Counted from the first letter of the stretch, positions 1 to 7,213 are shown. The stretch is DNA of 14,059 nucleotides from NORP23 sp050302475 (GCA_050302475.1 JBNLBF010000031.1:1-14059); one strand, 5' to 3'. Numbers and translations are program-made. The notes: a model not told the origin generated them from the letters alone.

Positions 1-675
1 AACCTGTCACTGATCATCGAAAAGGGTGAGTTGCACGCGGTGATCGGCCCCAATGGCGCGGGCAAAACCACGATGATGGATATCATCACCGGCAAAACCC
101 GACCGGACAATGGCGAAGTATACTGGAACGGAGACGTAGACCTGACCAAGGTGGACGAGGCCGGATCAGCACGCCTTGGCATCGGGCGCAAGTTTCAAAA
201 ACCCACGGTATTCGAAACCCTGACGGTGGAGGACAATATCGCGCTGGCGCTGAAAGCGGACCGCGGTGTGTTTGCCACGCTGTTTGATCGCCGTAGCGCG
301 GATCAGCAAACCGAAATCGACCGCCTGCTGGAATTGGTGCGTCTAAGCGCAGACCGTGACCGCATGGCCGCCGACCTATCTCACGGACAAAAACAATGGC
401 TGGAGATCGGTATGCTGCTGGCGCAGGACCCCGAGCTACTGCTGGTCGACGAACCCGCAGCCGGGATGACCGATGCGGAAACCATGCGGACGGCGGAACT
501 ACTGCGGGATATTGCGGGTGAGCGATCCGTCGTTGTCGTCGAACATGACATGGAATTTGTGAAGGCGCTGGATTGCAAGGTGACGGTGTTGCATCAGGGC
601 TCGGTTCTGGCCGAAGGGACGTTGGAACATGTTTCCGCGAACCCCGAAGTTGTCGAAGTTTATCTGGGGCGCTAA
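1..675 (+). CDS. urtD: Urea ABC transporter ATP-binding protein UrtD (5' end outside window)
   Basis: This is one of the two cytoplasmic ATPases of the Urt (urea/short-chain amide) branched-chain-type ABC importer. The frame is open from base 1, so the first roughly 20-25 residues are outside the window; a TTG at base 31 lies within conserved sequence just before the Walker A and is not the start. In the 224-residue fragment, Walker A (GPNGAGKTT) is at 16-24, the signature LSHGQKQW at about 126-133 and Walker B (LLLVDEP) at about 146-152. The variant signature LSHGQKQWLEIGMLL and the following PAAGMTDAE are typical of UrtD and separate it from LivG, where LSxGxQR is usual. The stop codon directly abuts the urtE ATG, so the two are almost certainly co-transcribed and coupled. 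Family identity is strong; the substrate (urea) is inferred from family. Confidence 0.93.
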   Translation, partial: NLSLIIEKGELHAVIGPNGAGKTTMMDIITGKTRPDNGEVYWNGDVDLTKVDEAGSARLGIGRKFQKPTVFETLTVEDNIALALKADRGVFATLFDRRSADQQTEIDRLLELVRLSADRDRMAADLSHGQKQWLEIGMLLAQDPELLLVDEPAAGMTDAETMRTAELLRDIAGERSVVVVEHDMEFVKALDCKVTVLHQGSVLAEGTLEHVSANPEVVEVYLGR

Positions 676-1371
676 ATGCTGAATGTCGAAAACATAAACC
701 TTCATTACGGCGCGTCACAGGCGCTGAAATCTGTGTCGCTTAAGGCTGAACCCGGCAAGGTGACGACCGTGTTGGGGCGCAACGGGGTTGGGAAAACCTC
801 GCTCACCCGCGCCATCGTTGGGCGCAATGACATTTCAGCAGGCTCGATCACCTGGGACGGGGAGGAGATTTCCAAAACCTCCGCCCCCATGCGGGCGCTG
901 TCGGGAATTGCGTCGGTGCCACAAGGGCGAGAGATTTTTCCGCTGCTGACGGTGAAGGAAAATCTGGAAACTGGATATGCCTGCCTGCCCCGCGGAAAAA
1001 AACTGATCCCTGACGAAGTGTTTGAGCTGTTCCCTGTCCTAAAGGAAATGCTGGGCCGCCGGGGCGGTGACCTATCCGGTGGTCAACAGCAACAGCTGGC
1101 GATTGGCCGTGCGATGGTTACGCAACCAAAACTGTTGGTATTGGACGAGCCGACCGAGGGCATCCAACCCTCCATCATCAAAGACATTGGGCGGGCGATC
1201 GAATTCCTGCGCTCCAAAGGTGATATGGCGATTATTCTGGTGGAACAATATTTCGAATTCGCCCGCGATCTGGCGGACGAATTCGTGGTGATGGATCGGG
1301 GCGAAATCGTTCTATCCGGTTCCGCCGCCGATATGGACGAGGCGCATGTGCAAAGCCTGCTGACGGTTTAG
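676..1371 (+). CDS. urtE: Urea ABC transporter ATP-binding protein UrtE
   Basis: This is the second ATPase of the Urt urea importer, 231 residues, normal for UrtE/LivF-type subunits. Walker A GRNGVGKTS is at 34-42, the Q-loop Gln at 83, the signature LSGGQQQQLAIGRA at 133-146 and Walker B LLVLDEP at 153-159. The segment TEGIQPSII right after Walker B and the EQYFEFA stretch near 190-196 are characteristic of UrtE. The ATG begins on the base after the urtD TAA; no separate ribosome site is needed if translation is coupled. It is the last gene of the urt operon. Its TAG overlaps by four bases the TAA of the convergent dioxygenase gene, and no intrinsic terminator hairpin is visible at the junction. 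Urea as substrate is a family inference. Confidence 0.94.
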   Translation: MLNVENINLHYGASQALKSVSLKAEPGKVTTVLGRNGVGKTSLTRAIVGRNDISAGSITWDGEEISKTSAPMRALSGIASVPQGREIFPLLTVKENLETGYACLPRGKKLIPDEVFELFPVLKEMLGRRGGDLSGGQQQQLAIGRAMVTQPKLLVLDEPTEGIQPSIIKDIGRAIEFLRSKGDMAIILVEQYFEFARDLADEFVVMDRGEIVLSGSAADMDEAHVQSLLTV

Positions 1372-2315
1372 TCCTTCCAGCTGGCCGCGCCCAACAGCTT
1401 GCGACCCAGATCGTTCAGCTGTGCCTCCGGATATTTGTTCTTCTCCCATCGGCGCGGATCACCGGCAAACGCTTTACCAGCAGGGGCGATCTTTTCGCGG
1501 AATAGACGCAGGCGGGTTTCGCGCAAATCGTCATTATCCTCCTGCGCCGGAAACATCGAAATATACTGCGCCATGCGCACATCGTCCGAGCGGTTCACCT
1601 TAATCCCGTGCGCCATCAGCGAGTTGAAGATCAGCATATCACCTGCCTTCAGCTGCGGCTGGATCAGCTCGTAATCGCCCCGATCCGGATGGAACCCGTC
1701 GCGGTCCGCTGGCTGCGTTTTCTTCCATTCATCAAAATTGTGGAACAGGTCCGGCACACATTGGAACCCACCCATCTCCGGCGTGGTATCGACCAGCGTC
1801 ACAATTGCCTGCACGTTATGGATCAGCGGCTCGCGCGTTGTATCAATATCCCAATGCAGGAAACCGTCGAATTTCGATTTATCCTTGTTGGGCGGGTTGA
1901 GGTTGGCACGGTCAATCGTCACCCACAGATCCTCGCGATCCCAGATATCGACAAAGACGTCATAGATTTTCTGAGACTGGCGGTTATCCCACAGGGTCTG
2001 GTGGTGATAGGCTTCGACCATGCCGGAGCCGTTCAAATCCTTCAGGCCATATTCCAACAACTGCGGTTTGTTCCAGGTGGACGGATCATTGGGGTCCATC
2101 TCCTGAAACTCCCATAGAAAGGATTTCAGCGCCTCAACTTGTTCCTGCGGCACCACTTGGGGCACCACGATGTAGCCGTAGCTCTGCCATGTCTCGAATT
2201 GTTCCGGTGTCAGAACGCGGAGCGGCAGGGTTTTCTTGATGGTCCGTAAATCGATATTCGTTCCGGTCGCATCCGCATTTCCCGCATTGTCCGCAATGTC
2301 CTGTAAGGCTTCCAT
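1368..2315 (-). CDS. Phytanoyl-CoA dioxygenase (PhyH) family protein
   Basis: A 315-residue predicted Fe(II)/2-oxoglutarate-dependent oxygenase. The jelly-roll metal triad is visible as H154-x-D156 in the segment FLHWDIDTTREP and H236 in NSLMAHGIKVNRS, with R242 or R247 as candidate 2-oxoglutarate-binding arginine. There is no signal peptide or membrane segment, so it should be cytoplasmic. The start at 2315 is chosen because GGGAG lies six bases upstream (2326-2322). The gene is divergent from an AraC-type regulator 122 bp away, which probably controls it, and convergent with urtE with overlapping stop codons. The PhyH family acts on very diverse substrates (acyl-CoAs, ectoine, halogenation, phosphonates), and nothing here fixes the substrate. 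Active as an oxygenase: likely, since all metal ligands are present. Pathway: unknown. Confidence 0.85.
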   Translation of the reverse strand: MEALQDIADNAGNADATGTNIDLRTIKKTLPLRVLTPEQFETWQSYGYIVVPQVVPQEQVEALKSFLWEFQEMDPNDPSTWNKPQLLEYGLKDLNGSGMVEAYHHQTLWDNRQSQKIYDVFVDIWDREDLWVTIDRANLNPPNKDKSKFDGFLHWDIDTTREPLIHNVQAIVTLVDTTPEMGGFQCVPDLFHNFDEWKKTQPADRDGFHPDRGDYELIQPQLKAGDMLIFNSLMAHGIKVNRSDDVRMAQYISMFPAQEDNDDLRETRLRLFREKIAPAGKAFAGDPRRWEKNKYPEAQLNDLGRKLLGAASWKD

Positions 2316-2437
2316 GTCTCTCTCCCATAATCATGTCTCCTTCTGGGGACAGATTGACGGGTGGCCCGGCTGCGGTCAGCCGAGGATTTTGACATTTTCT
2401 GATACTATTCAGCCAAATTGTCCGCTACAGTGGCCGT
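2316..2437. promoter_or_regulatory. Divergent control region between PhyH-family gene and AraC regulator
   Basis: This 122-bp region must hold the promoters for both divergent genes. The sequence shows a TTGACA at 2389-2394 on the plus strand, without a convincing -10 at 16-18 bp, and a six-bp inverted repeat CGGCTG/CAGCCG with a 4-nt spacer at 2367-2382. The inverted repeat could be a protein-binding site; a terminator here, between divergent starts, would make little sense. Direct repeats of the kind AraC proteins bind could not be assigned with confidence. Confidence 0.45.
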
Positions 2438-3289
2438 ATGAAGCCATATATTGAAAGTCTGGATAAGTTTGACGGGGGGACATTCAAGTTTTTTCACCGG
2501 CGGTTGGAGGACTTCCCCTTCGATTGGCATTACCACCGCGAGTACGAGCTGACCCTGACCATGAACAGCCATGGCCGCCGGTTTGTTGGTGACAGCCGTG
2601 AGGCTTACGACCCCTTTGATCTTGTCCTGATCGGTCCGAATGTGCCGCATAGCTGGCACGCACATAGCACCGCCAGCGCCGATCCGCTACACGAAGCATT
2701 CGTGTTCTGGTTTACCGAGGATACGTTGTCCAATCTGATGGAGGTCTTCCCGACCTTCGACATCTACCGCCCGCTACTGGAGGCCTCGCGGCACGGTGTG
2801 CTGTTCCCGCAAGAAACCGCTGAACACTACCACGATCTGGCGCAGGCACTTGTCAGTGCCCCCGAACCCCAGCAGTTCGCCCTGCTGATCGAGGCATTGA
2901 ATCTTTTGTCCGACGGGATGGACCAATCCCGCACCCTCTCGCAAGCCGCCTTCGGTGACAGTTCCAAAACCCTGACGGAGCGCTCGCGTCTGGATCGGAT
3001 TATCGCCCTGCTAAACGATTTCGAAACCAATCTAACCGTCGACCAAATCGCCGAGCGTCTGAACATGAGCCCCCGCACCCTCTCTCGGTTTTTCCGCAAA
3101 CGGATGGGGAAGTCGCTGATCGATTATCAGATCGAGGCACGGTTGAATTTCGTCGTCGGGCAGCTCATGACGTCGGACGATCCGATCTATGTGGCGGCGG
3201 AAAAGGCGGGCTATCAGAACCTGTCGCATTTCAACCGGCAGTTCCGCGCGAAATTCGGTCAAACGCCGAAGGACCTTATCGGGCGATAG
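2438..3289 (+). CDS. AraC-family transcriptional regulator with N-terminal cupin domain
   Basis: A 283-residue DNA-binding regulator. Residues about 15-95 form a cupin-like sensor half, with the histidine-rich strand DWHYHREYEL at 29-38 and GPNVPHSWHAH at 66-76, typical of AraC proteins that bind small ligands. The C-terminal AraC domain (about 183-283) holds two helix-turn-helix motifs: VDQIAERLNMSPRTLSRFFR at 201-220 and the recognition block GYQNLSHFNRQFRAKFGQTP at 258-277, the family hallmark. No good Shine-Dalgarno precedes the ATG, but no better in-frame start was seen. It is divergent from the PhyH-family dioxygenase, the obvious candidate target, and convergent with the beta-glucosidase gene, sharing a 14-bp tail overlap. 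The ligand is unknown. A role in control of the sugar genes cannot be excluded, but they have their own LacI-type regulator. Confidence 0.9.
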   Translation: MKPYIESLDKFDGGTFKFFHRRLEDFPFDWHYHREYELTLTMNSHGRRFVGDSREAYDPFDLVLIGPNVPHSWHAHSTASADPLHEAFVFWFTEDTLSNLMEVFPTFDIYRPLLEASRHGVLFPQETAEHYHDLAQALVSAPEPQQFALLIEALNLLSDGMDQSRTLSQAAFGDSSKTLTERSRLDRIIALLNDFETNLTVDQIAERLNMSPRTLSRFFRKRMGKSLIDYQIEARLNFVVGQLMTSDDPIYVAAEKAGYQNLSHFNRQFRAKFGQTPKDLIGR

Positions 3290-4607
3290 CCTGTTTCATC
3301 TCGTGGTACGAAGATTTCGGTGTCCGTTTCAGCGTGTCGAAATCGACATGAACCATGCCGAACCGTTTGTCATAGCCCAGCGCCCATTCGAAATTGTCGA
3401 GCAATGACCAGGCGAAATACCCTTTCACCGGAACCCCGTCCGCAATTGCGCGGCGTACGGCGTCCATATGCTGGTCCAGATAGTCGATCCGGTCGGGATC
3501 ATAGACCGCACCGTTTTCGACTTTGTCATAAGATGCCAGCCCGTTTTCCGTGATATAGATCGGTGTGTCGCCGGTATAGTCTTCGCGCAGAAACTTGAGG
3601 ATATTGTACAATCCGTCGGGCATAACTTCCCAATCCATGGCGGTTTTCTTCAGATCTCCGGGTTTGTCGGCGATGTGCGGCCAGAGGCTATCCTTCGCCT
3701 CCACCACTCGGCGGCATGTGTAGTAATTGACGCCCAGAAAATCGACCGGAGTGGAGATCGTGGACATGTCATCCTGCCAGCCTTTGGGCATATGGGGGCC
3801 GAGGCCTTCCAACACGTTTTCCGGGTAGGTTCCTTTGAACGCGGCCTCAACAAACCAGCGGTTGTAGATGCTGATGTAAAGCTCAGTCAGACGTTTCGCT
3901 TCGGCACTGTCATCACCGGGCATCGTCCATTCGAAATTGGTCACAAGGCCAAGGTTATCCTGCCCCATCGCCCGCATCGCCTGAACGGCGGTGCCATGTG
4001 CCAACAAAACATGATGCATGGCGTGGGCGGTGGCTTTGATGTCGCGCAAACCCGGTGCGTGCAGCCCCATGAAATGGCTGAGCCACGCAACACACCAAGG
4101 TTCGTTGATGGTTGCCACGGCTTTCACCCGATCACCCAGACGTTTCATCAGAATTTCAGTGTAATCGGCGAACCATTTCGCCACATCGCGGTTCTGCCAG
4201 CCCCCTTTGGCCGCAAGTTCCGACGGAAGCTCCCAGTGATACAGTGTCAGATACGGATCAATGCCGCGTTCCAGCATCCCGTCGACCAGCTTGTCGTAAT
4301 AATCGAGACCTTCCTCGTTCACATGACCTATGCCATCGGGCAAAACCCGCGCCCAGCTTGTTGAAAACCTGTAGGCGTCAAAGCCGCCATCCCGGATCAG
4401 ATCGAGGTCTTCAGCCCAACGATGATAGTGATCACAAGCGACATCTCCGTTTTCGCCGCGCACCACATTACCCGGCGTAGCCGCGAAGGTGTCCCAATGT
4501 GTGGACCCTGCCCCGCCGAATTTATGACCCTCGATCTGATAGCTTGAGGTGGCAACGCCAAATGTAAAATCTTCAGGATAATCGGAACGGGTAAAGGTCA
4601 GTGTCAT
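3276..4607 (-). CDS. GH1 family beta-glucosidase
   Basis: A 443-residue cytoplasmic glycoside hydrolase family 1 enzyme expected to release glucose from beta-glucosides (cellobiose, aryl glucosides). The N-terminal FTFGVATSSYQIEG (14-27) is the classic GH1 signature. The acid/base is E169 in TINEP (166-170) and the nucleophile is E354 in YITENG (351-356). Sugar-binding residues Q24, H123-W124 and the FEWALGY loop (406-412, E407, W408) are all present, so it should be active. A 20-residue longer start at 4667 is possible in frame, but 4607 is preferred: AGGATTGCGC precedes the ATG, the protein then starts normally for GH1, and the longer version would overlap the upstream gene by 52 bp. It lies 8 bp downstream of the LacI-type regulator on the same strand, so the two form an operon. 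The length matches the family norm. Confidence 0.93.
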   Translation of the reverse strand: MTLTFTRSDYPEDFTFGVATSSYQIEGHKFGGAGSTHWDTFAATPGNVVRGENGDVACDHYHRWAEDLDLIRDGGFDAYRFSTSWARVLPDGIGHVNEEGLDYYDKLVDGMLERGIDPYLTLYHWELPSELAAKGGWQNRDVAKWFADYTEILMKRLGDRVKAVATINEPWCVAWLSHFMGLHAPGLRDIKATAHAMHHVLLAHGTAVQAMRAMGQDNLGLVTNFEWTMPGDDSAEAKRLTELYISIYNRWFVEAAFKGTYPENVLEGLGPHMPKGWQDDMSTISTPVDFLGVNYYTCRRVVEAKDSLWPHIADKPGDLKKTAMDWEVMPDGLYNILKFLREDYTGDTPIYITENGLASYDKVENGAVYDPDRIDYLDQHMDAVRRAIADGVPVKGYFAWSLLDNFEWALGYDKRFGMVHVDFDTLKRTPKSSYHEMKQAIAR

Positions 4608-4615
4608 GCGCAATC

Positions 4616-5638
4616 CTAGTGTTTTACCGGACCGGTGGAGTTCCCCACCGTCAACTGCGCCTCCCATAGCTCATGCTGTTTGGCATCGCCAGCGTTTTGG
4701 ATGATATCCAGCAACATTTCTGCGCATCTTTTCCCTGCTTCGCGGACCGACGATCGGGTGCAGGTAAATCCCGGGACCTCGCCACTATTCTGAAGGAAGG
4801 ACAGCTGGTCATCATGCGTAATCAGCGACACATCCTTCCCCATTTCCAGCCCCAGTTCATTGATCGCCCGCTGCGCGCCCATGGCAATGATGATCGAAGA
4901 CACGATGAACGCCGTCGGCGGTTCCGGTAGCGCCATCATCTCCATCACCGTGGCATAGCCGTAAGGTTCTAGCATCTCGTCGCTGCGCATCAGGTCGGGG
5001 CGGGTGGCGACCCCCCTTTCCGCATGCGCCTGTTCGAAACCAAGGCGGCGCCGTTCGGCGAAGTTCATGGTCTCTAGCCCATTGATAAGGGCAATATCCC
5101 TATGCCCCAGATCCAGCAGGAATTCCGTCGCCCGCTTAAAGGCTGAGCGGTTATTCACGTCCAGCCAGGCATAATTTCGATCTTCGACATAAGCCCGGCC
5201 ATGGACAAGGAACGGTAGGCCAAGATCATTCAGAAGGTCGATCCGGGGTTCCGGTGAGCGGGGACCGTGAACAATCACACCATCGACAGATTTCCGGTTG
5301 GCAATTTCGCGATAGGTTTTTTCTTCGTCGCCATCTTCAACGACGGAGAGGATCATCTCATAACCGGCTTTGGAATAGGTTTCGCCTGCCCCTGCGATGA
5401 AATCCGCAAAGATCGGATTGATCATCTCGTGCGACGAGGTGGGAATCACATGTCCGATCGCCATCGCACGACCCGTTGCCAGACTTTTGGCGCGGGTATT
5501 GGGTTTGTAATTGTAGCGTTCTGCTGCCGCCAGCACCCGTTCCCGTGTTGCCTGTTTCACTTCCGGGTATCCGTTCAGCGCACGGCTGACAGTGGTTTGC
5601 GACAGGCCCAGCATATCCGAGAGTTCTTTTAGATTCAT
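4616..5638 (-). CDS. aglR: LacI-family transcriptional regulator of alpha-glucoside utilisation (AglR-like)
   Basis: A 340-residue LacI/GalR repressor. The helix-turn-helix is at the extreme N-terminus (MNLKELSDMLGLSQTTVSRA, 1-20), followed by LNGYPEV and a hinge helix with SLATG (52-56). Its central Leu should wedge into a CG step, in agreement with the CG-centred palindromes nearby. Residues about 58-335 form the periplasmic-binding-protein-like sugar domain, with the conserved THDDQLSFL at 274-282. The start at 5638 is chosen because it places the HTH at the N-terminus and has GGAG six bases upstream; an 11-residue longer start at 5671 is unlikely. It is divergent from aglE and upstream of the GH1 gene. 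Predicted role: repress aglEFGAK and probably its own operon until an alpha-glucoside or glucose-derived ligand binds. The gene symbol rests on position and family. Confidence 0.86.
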   Translation of the reverse strand: MNLKELSDMLGLSQTTVSRALNGYPEVKQATRERVLAAAERYNYKPNTRAKSLATGRAMAIGHVIPTSSHEMINPIFADFIAGAGETYSKAGYEMILSVVEDGDEEKTYREIANRKSVDGVIVHGPRSPEPRIDLLNDLGLPFLVHGRAYVEDRNYAWLDVNNRSAFKRATEFLLDLGHRDIALINGLETMNFAERRRLGFEQAHAERGVATRPDLMRSDEMLEPYGYATVMEMMALPEPPTAFIVSSIIIAMGAQRAINELGLEMGKDVSLITHDDQLSFLQNSGEVPGFTCTRSSVREAGKRCAEMLLDIIQNAGDAKQHELWEAQLTVGNSTGPVKH

Positions 5639-5661
5639 GGGATCTCCGCTATACTGATATC

Positions 5662-5673
5662 CAAAGCGCATTC
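5662..5673. promoter_or_regulatory. Candidate second AglR operator, imperfect copy
   Basis: CAAAGCGCATTC matches 10 of 12 positions of the perfect palindrome at 5773-5784, including the whole left half and the central GCGC. It sits 24 bp upstream of the aglR start, just after the likely aglR transcription start, a usual place for autorepression. The spacing of 111 bp between the two sites would also permit looping. Confidence 0.45.
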
Positions 5674-5687
5674 AATTTCAGTAAAGA

Positions 5688-5716
5688 GTGTTAGTTGGCG
5701 GAATTAATTTCGTCAA
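5688..5716 (-). promoter_or_regulatory. Candidate aglR promoter
   Basis: On the minus strand TTGACG (5716-5711) is followed after 17 bp by TAACAC (5693-5688). The -35 is good and the -10 weak. Transcription would begin near 5681, leaving a leader of about 40 nt that includes the GGAG ribosome site and the imperfect operator. An alternative TTGAAT/TATAGC pair (5675-5648) is less likely because its transcript would start almost at the ATG and lose the ribosome site. Confidence 0.35.
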
Positions 5717-5746
5717 AGAATTTTTTAATTATACTTGACTTTGAAA

Positions 5747-5758
5747 GTAACCGGTCAC
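5747..5758. promoter_or_regulatory. Third CG-centred near-palindrome, possible operator
   Basis: GTAACCGGTCAC is palindromic at 10 of 12 positions with the centre at C|G. It differs in sequence from the CAAAGCGC sites, so it may be a site for another regulator or chance; it lies right after the TTGACTTTGAAA stretch. Confidence 0.25.
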
Positions 5759-5772
5759 AGGGTTGCGCTTAT

Positions 5773-5784
5773 CAAAGCGCTTTG
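5773..5784. promoter_or_regulatory. Candidate LacI-family operator, perfect palindrome
   Basis: CAAAGCGCTTTG is a perfect 12-bp palindrome centred on a CG step, the arrangement LacI/GalR proteins with a hinge-helix Leu recognise. It lies 74 bp upstream of the aglE start and within the region expected to carry the agl promoter, so binding there by AglR would repress aglEFGAK. Assignment to AglR is inference. Confidence 0.65.
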
Positions 5785-5822
5785 GAAGGTTTGCGAATCT
5801 TCGGCGTAAGATGAAAGTAAGT

Positions 5823-5839
5823 CTCGCCATTAGGGCGAG
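5823..5839 (+). promoter_or_regulatory. Small hairpin in the aglE leader
   Basis: CTCGCC and GGCGAG form a perfect 6-bp stem with a 5-nt loop, ending five bases before the strong GGGAGGAG ribosome site (5844-5851) of aglE. There is no following T-run, so it is not a terminator. It may protect the 5' end of the agl transcript. Confidence 0.4.
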
Positions 5840-5857
5840 TATTGGGAGGAGACCTAC

Positions 5858-7213
5858 ATGAAAAACACACTCATTCTGAGTGCTGCTACGCTTGCGTTGA
5901 CTGCAGGTATGGCAACCGCCGCAGGGCACATGATGTTCGCCCCGGGTGAAGGTGACTTCAACTGGGACAGCTACAATGATTTTGCCGATTCCGTCGATCT
6001 GGGTGGCGAACAGGTGACCGTATTCGGTCCGTGGCTTGGCCCCGACCAGGAGCTGGTTGAAAGCGTTCTGGTCTATTTTGCCGAAGCCGCTAACGCTGAC
6101 GTGCGTTACACCGGGTCCGACAGTTTCGAACAGCAGATCGTTGTTGATGCCGAAGCCGGCTCTGCCCCGAATGTTGCGGTATTCCCGCAGCCGGGTCTGG
6201 CTGCCGATTTGGCCGCTCGCGGATTCCTGTCACCCTTGTCGGATGGCACAGATGACTGGATTCGTGAAAACTACGCTGCCGGTCAGTCCTGGGTTGATCT
6301 GGGTACATATGAAGATAGCGACGGAAACGAGGATCTTTACGGTTTCTTCTACAAAGTCGACGTGAAATCACTGGTCTGGTACGTGCCGGAAAACTTTGAA
6401 GATGCTGGCTATGAAGTGCCGGAAACCATGGAGGATCTGAAGGCCCTGACGCAGCAGATCGTTGATGATGGTGGCACCCCGTGGTGTATCGGTCTGGGTT
6501 CAGGTGGTGCGACCGGCTGGCCGGCAACCGACTGGGTCGAAGACCTGATGCTGCGCACGCAGGAGCCTGCTGTCTATGACGAATGGGTCGCAAATACCAT
6601 TCCGTTCACTGATCCGCGCGTTCTGGAAGCCATCGACGAATTCGGCTGGTTTGCTCTGAACGACGATTATGTGGCTGGTGGTGCAGGTGCAGTTGCCTCG
6701 ACCGACTTCCGTGACAGCCCGAAGGGTATGTTCGCATCCCCGCCGCAGTGCTACATGCACCGTCAGGCGTCCTTCATCCCGTCCTTCTTCCCGGAAGGCA
6801 CTGTTGTGGGTGAAGATGCGGACTTCTTCTACTTCCCGGCTTACGCGGAAAAAGACCTTGGCTCCCCGGTTCTGGGTGCGGGCACATTGTTCGCCATCAC
6901 CGGTGACAGCGACGGCGCGCAGGCGCTGATCGAGTTCCTGAAAACGCCAATCGCGCATGAACTGTGGATGGCACAGCAGGGCTTCCTGACGCCGCATAAA
7001 GGTGTGAACACGGACCTGTATGCGTCCGACACGCTGCGCGCGCTCGGTGACATTCTGCTGGGGGCAACCACCTTCCGCTTCGACGCGTCCGACTTGATGC
7101 CGGGTGCGGTCGGCCAGGGGTCCTTCTGGACCGGTATGGTTGACTATGTTGGTGGAAAACCGGCCGCACAAGTTGCTGCGGAGATTCAATCCTCCTGGGA
7201 TGCTGCGAAGTAA
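5858..7213 (+). CDS. aglE: Alpha-glucoside ABC transporter substrate-binding protein AglE
   Basis: A 451-residue periplasmic binding protein (family 1/MalE fold) that captures alpha-glucosides for import by AglFGK. A Sec signal peptide is clear: K3, hydrophobic core LILSAATLALTAG at 5-17, then cleavage near MATAA (after residue 21 or 22). The mature protein has just two cysteines, C210 in GTPWCIGLGSGG and C298 in PPQCYMHRQ, a plausible periplasmic disulfide. The GATGWPATDW block (217-226) and aromatic-rich segments are typical of AglE-type proteins. The start is supported by a strong GGGAGGAG six bases upstream. It is the first gene of the aglEFGAK operon, separated from aglF by 89 bp containing a strong hairpin. 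Length agrees with AglE. The exact sugar range (maltose, trehalose, sucrose and others) cannot be read from sequence. Confidence 0.94.
   Translation: MKNTLILSAATLALTAGMATAAGHMMFAPGEGDFNWDSYNDFADSVDLGGEQVTVFGPWLGPDQELVESVLVYFAEAANADVRYTGSDSFEQQIVVDAEAGSAPNVAVFPQPGLAADLAARGFLSPLSDGTDDWIRENYAAGQSWVDLGTYEDSDGNEDLYGFFYKVDVKSLVWYVPENFEDAGYEVPETMEDLKALTQQIVDDGGTPWCIGLGSGGATGWPATDWVEDLMLRTQEPAVYDEWVANTIPFTDPRVLEAIDEFGWFALNDDYVAGGAGAVASTDFRDSPKGMFASPPQCYMHRQASFIPSFFPEGTVVGEDADFFYFPAYAEKDLGSPVLGAGTLFAITGDSDGAQALIEFLKTPIAHELWMAQQGFLTPHKGVNTDLYASDTLRALGDILLGATTFRFDASDLMPGAVGQGSFWTGMVDYVGGKPAAQVAAEIQSSWDAAK

Larger units (their letters stand above)
5639..5857. promoter_or_regulatory. Divergent control region between aglR-bgl and aglEFGAK
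   Basis: A 219-bp AT-rich stretch separating the two divergent sugar operons. It contains the candidate operators, a candidate aglR promoter and a leader hairpin, each listed separately. A plus-strand promoter for aglE is certainly needed, but I could not place it well: TTGACT (5735-5740) and TTGAAA (5741-5746) resemble -35 boxes, yet no good -10 lies at the right distance. On the minus strand a TATAAT at 5733-5728 lacks a matching -35. Confidence 0.75.

Noticed and set aside
31..33. TTG at 31 as the start of urtD
   Set aside because: Upstream codons to base 1 encode conserved ABC sequence (NLSLIIEKGEL) leading into the Walker A, so the true start is outside the window.
2134..2334. A 66-codon minus-strand frame beginning just upstream of the PhyH-family start, Cys-rich and preceded by AAGGAG
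   Set aside because: The purine run is only two bases from the ATG, too close for normal initiation, and the frame is out of phase within the conserved PhyH-family coding region. A leader peptide is possible but unsupported.
3468..4364. A 298-residue open frame on the plus strand
   Set aside because: It lies antisense inside the GH1 gene, lacks family motifs and a ribosome site, and the GH1 reading has all catalytic residues.
4608..4667. Longer N-terminus for the GH1 beta-glucosidase
   Set aside because: The additional 20 residues do not look like GH1, would overlap the regulator gene, and the inner ATG has its own ribosome site.
5639..5671. Longer N-terminus for the LacI-type regulator
   Set aside because: It would place 11 residues before the HTH, which in this family begins at the N-terminus, and the inner ATG has GGAG at proper spacing.
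5735..5763. TTGACT as -35 of an agl promoter
   Set aside because: At 16-19 bp spacing only GC-rich hexamers are found (for example CAGGGT), so no promoter call was made.
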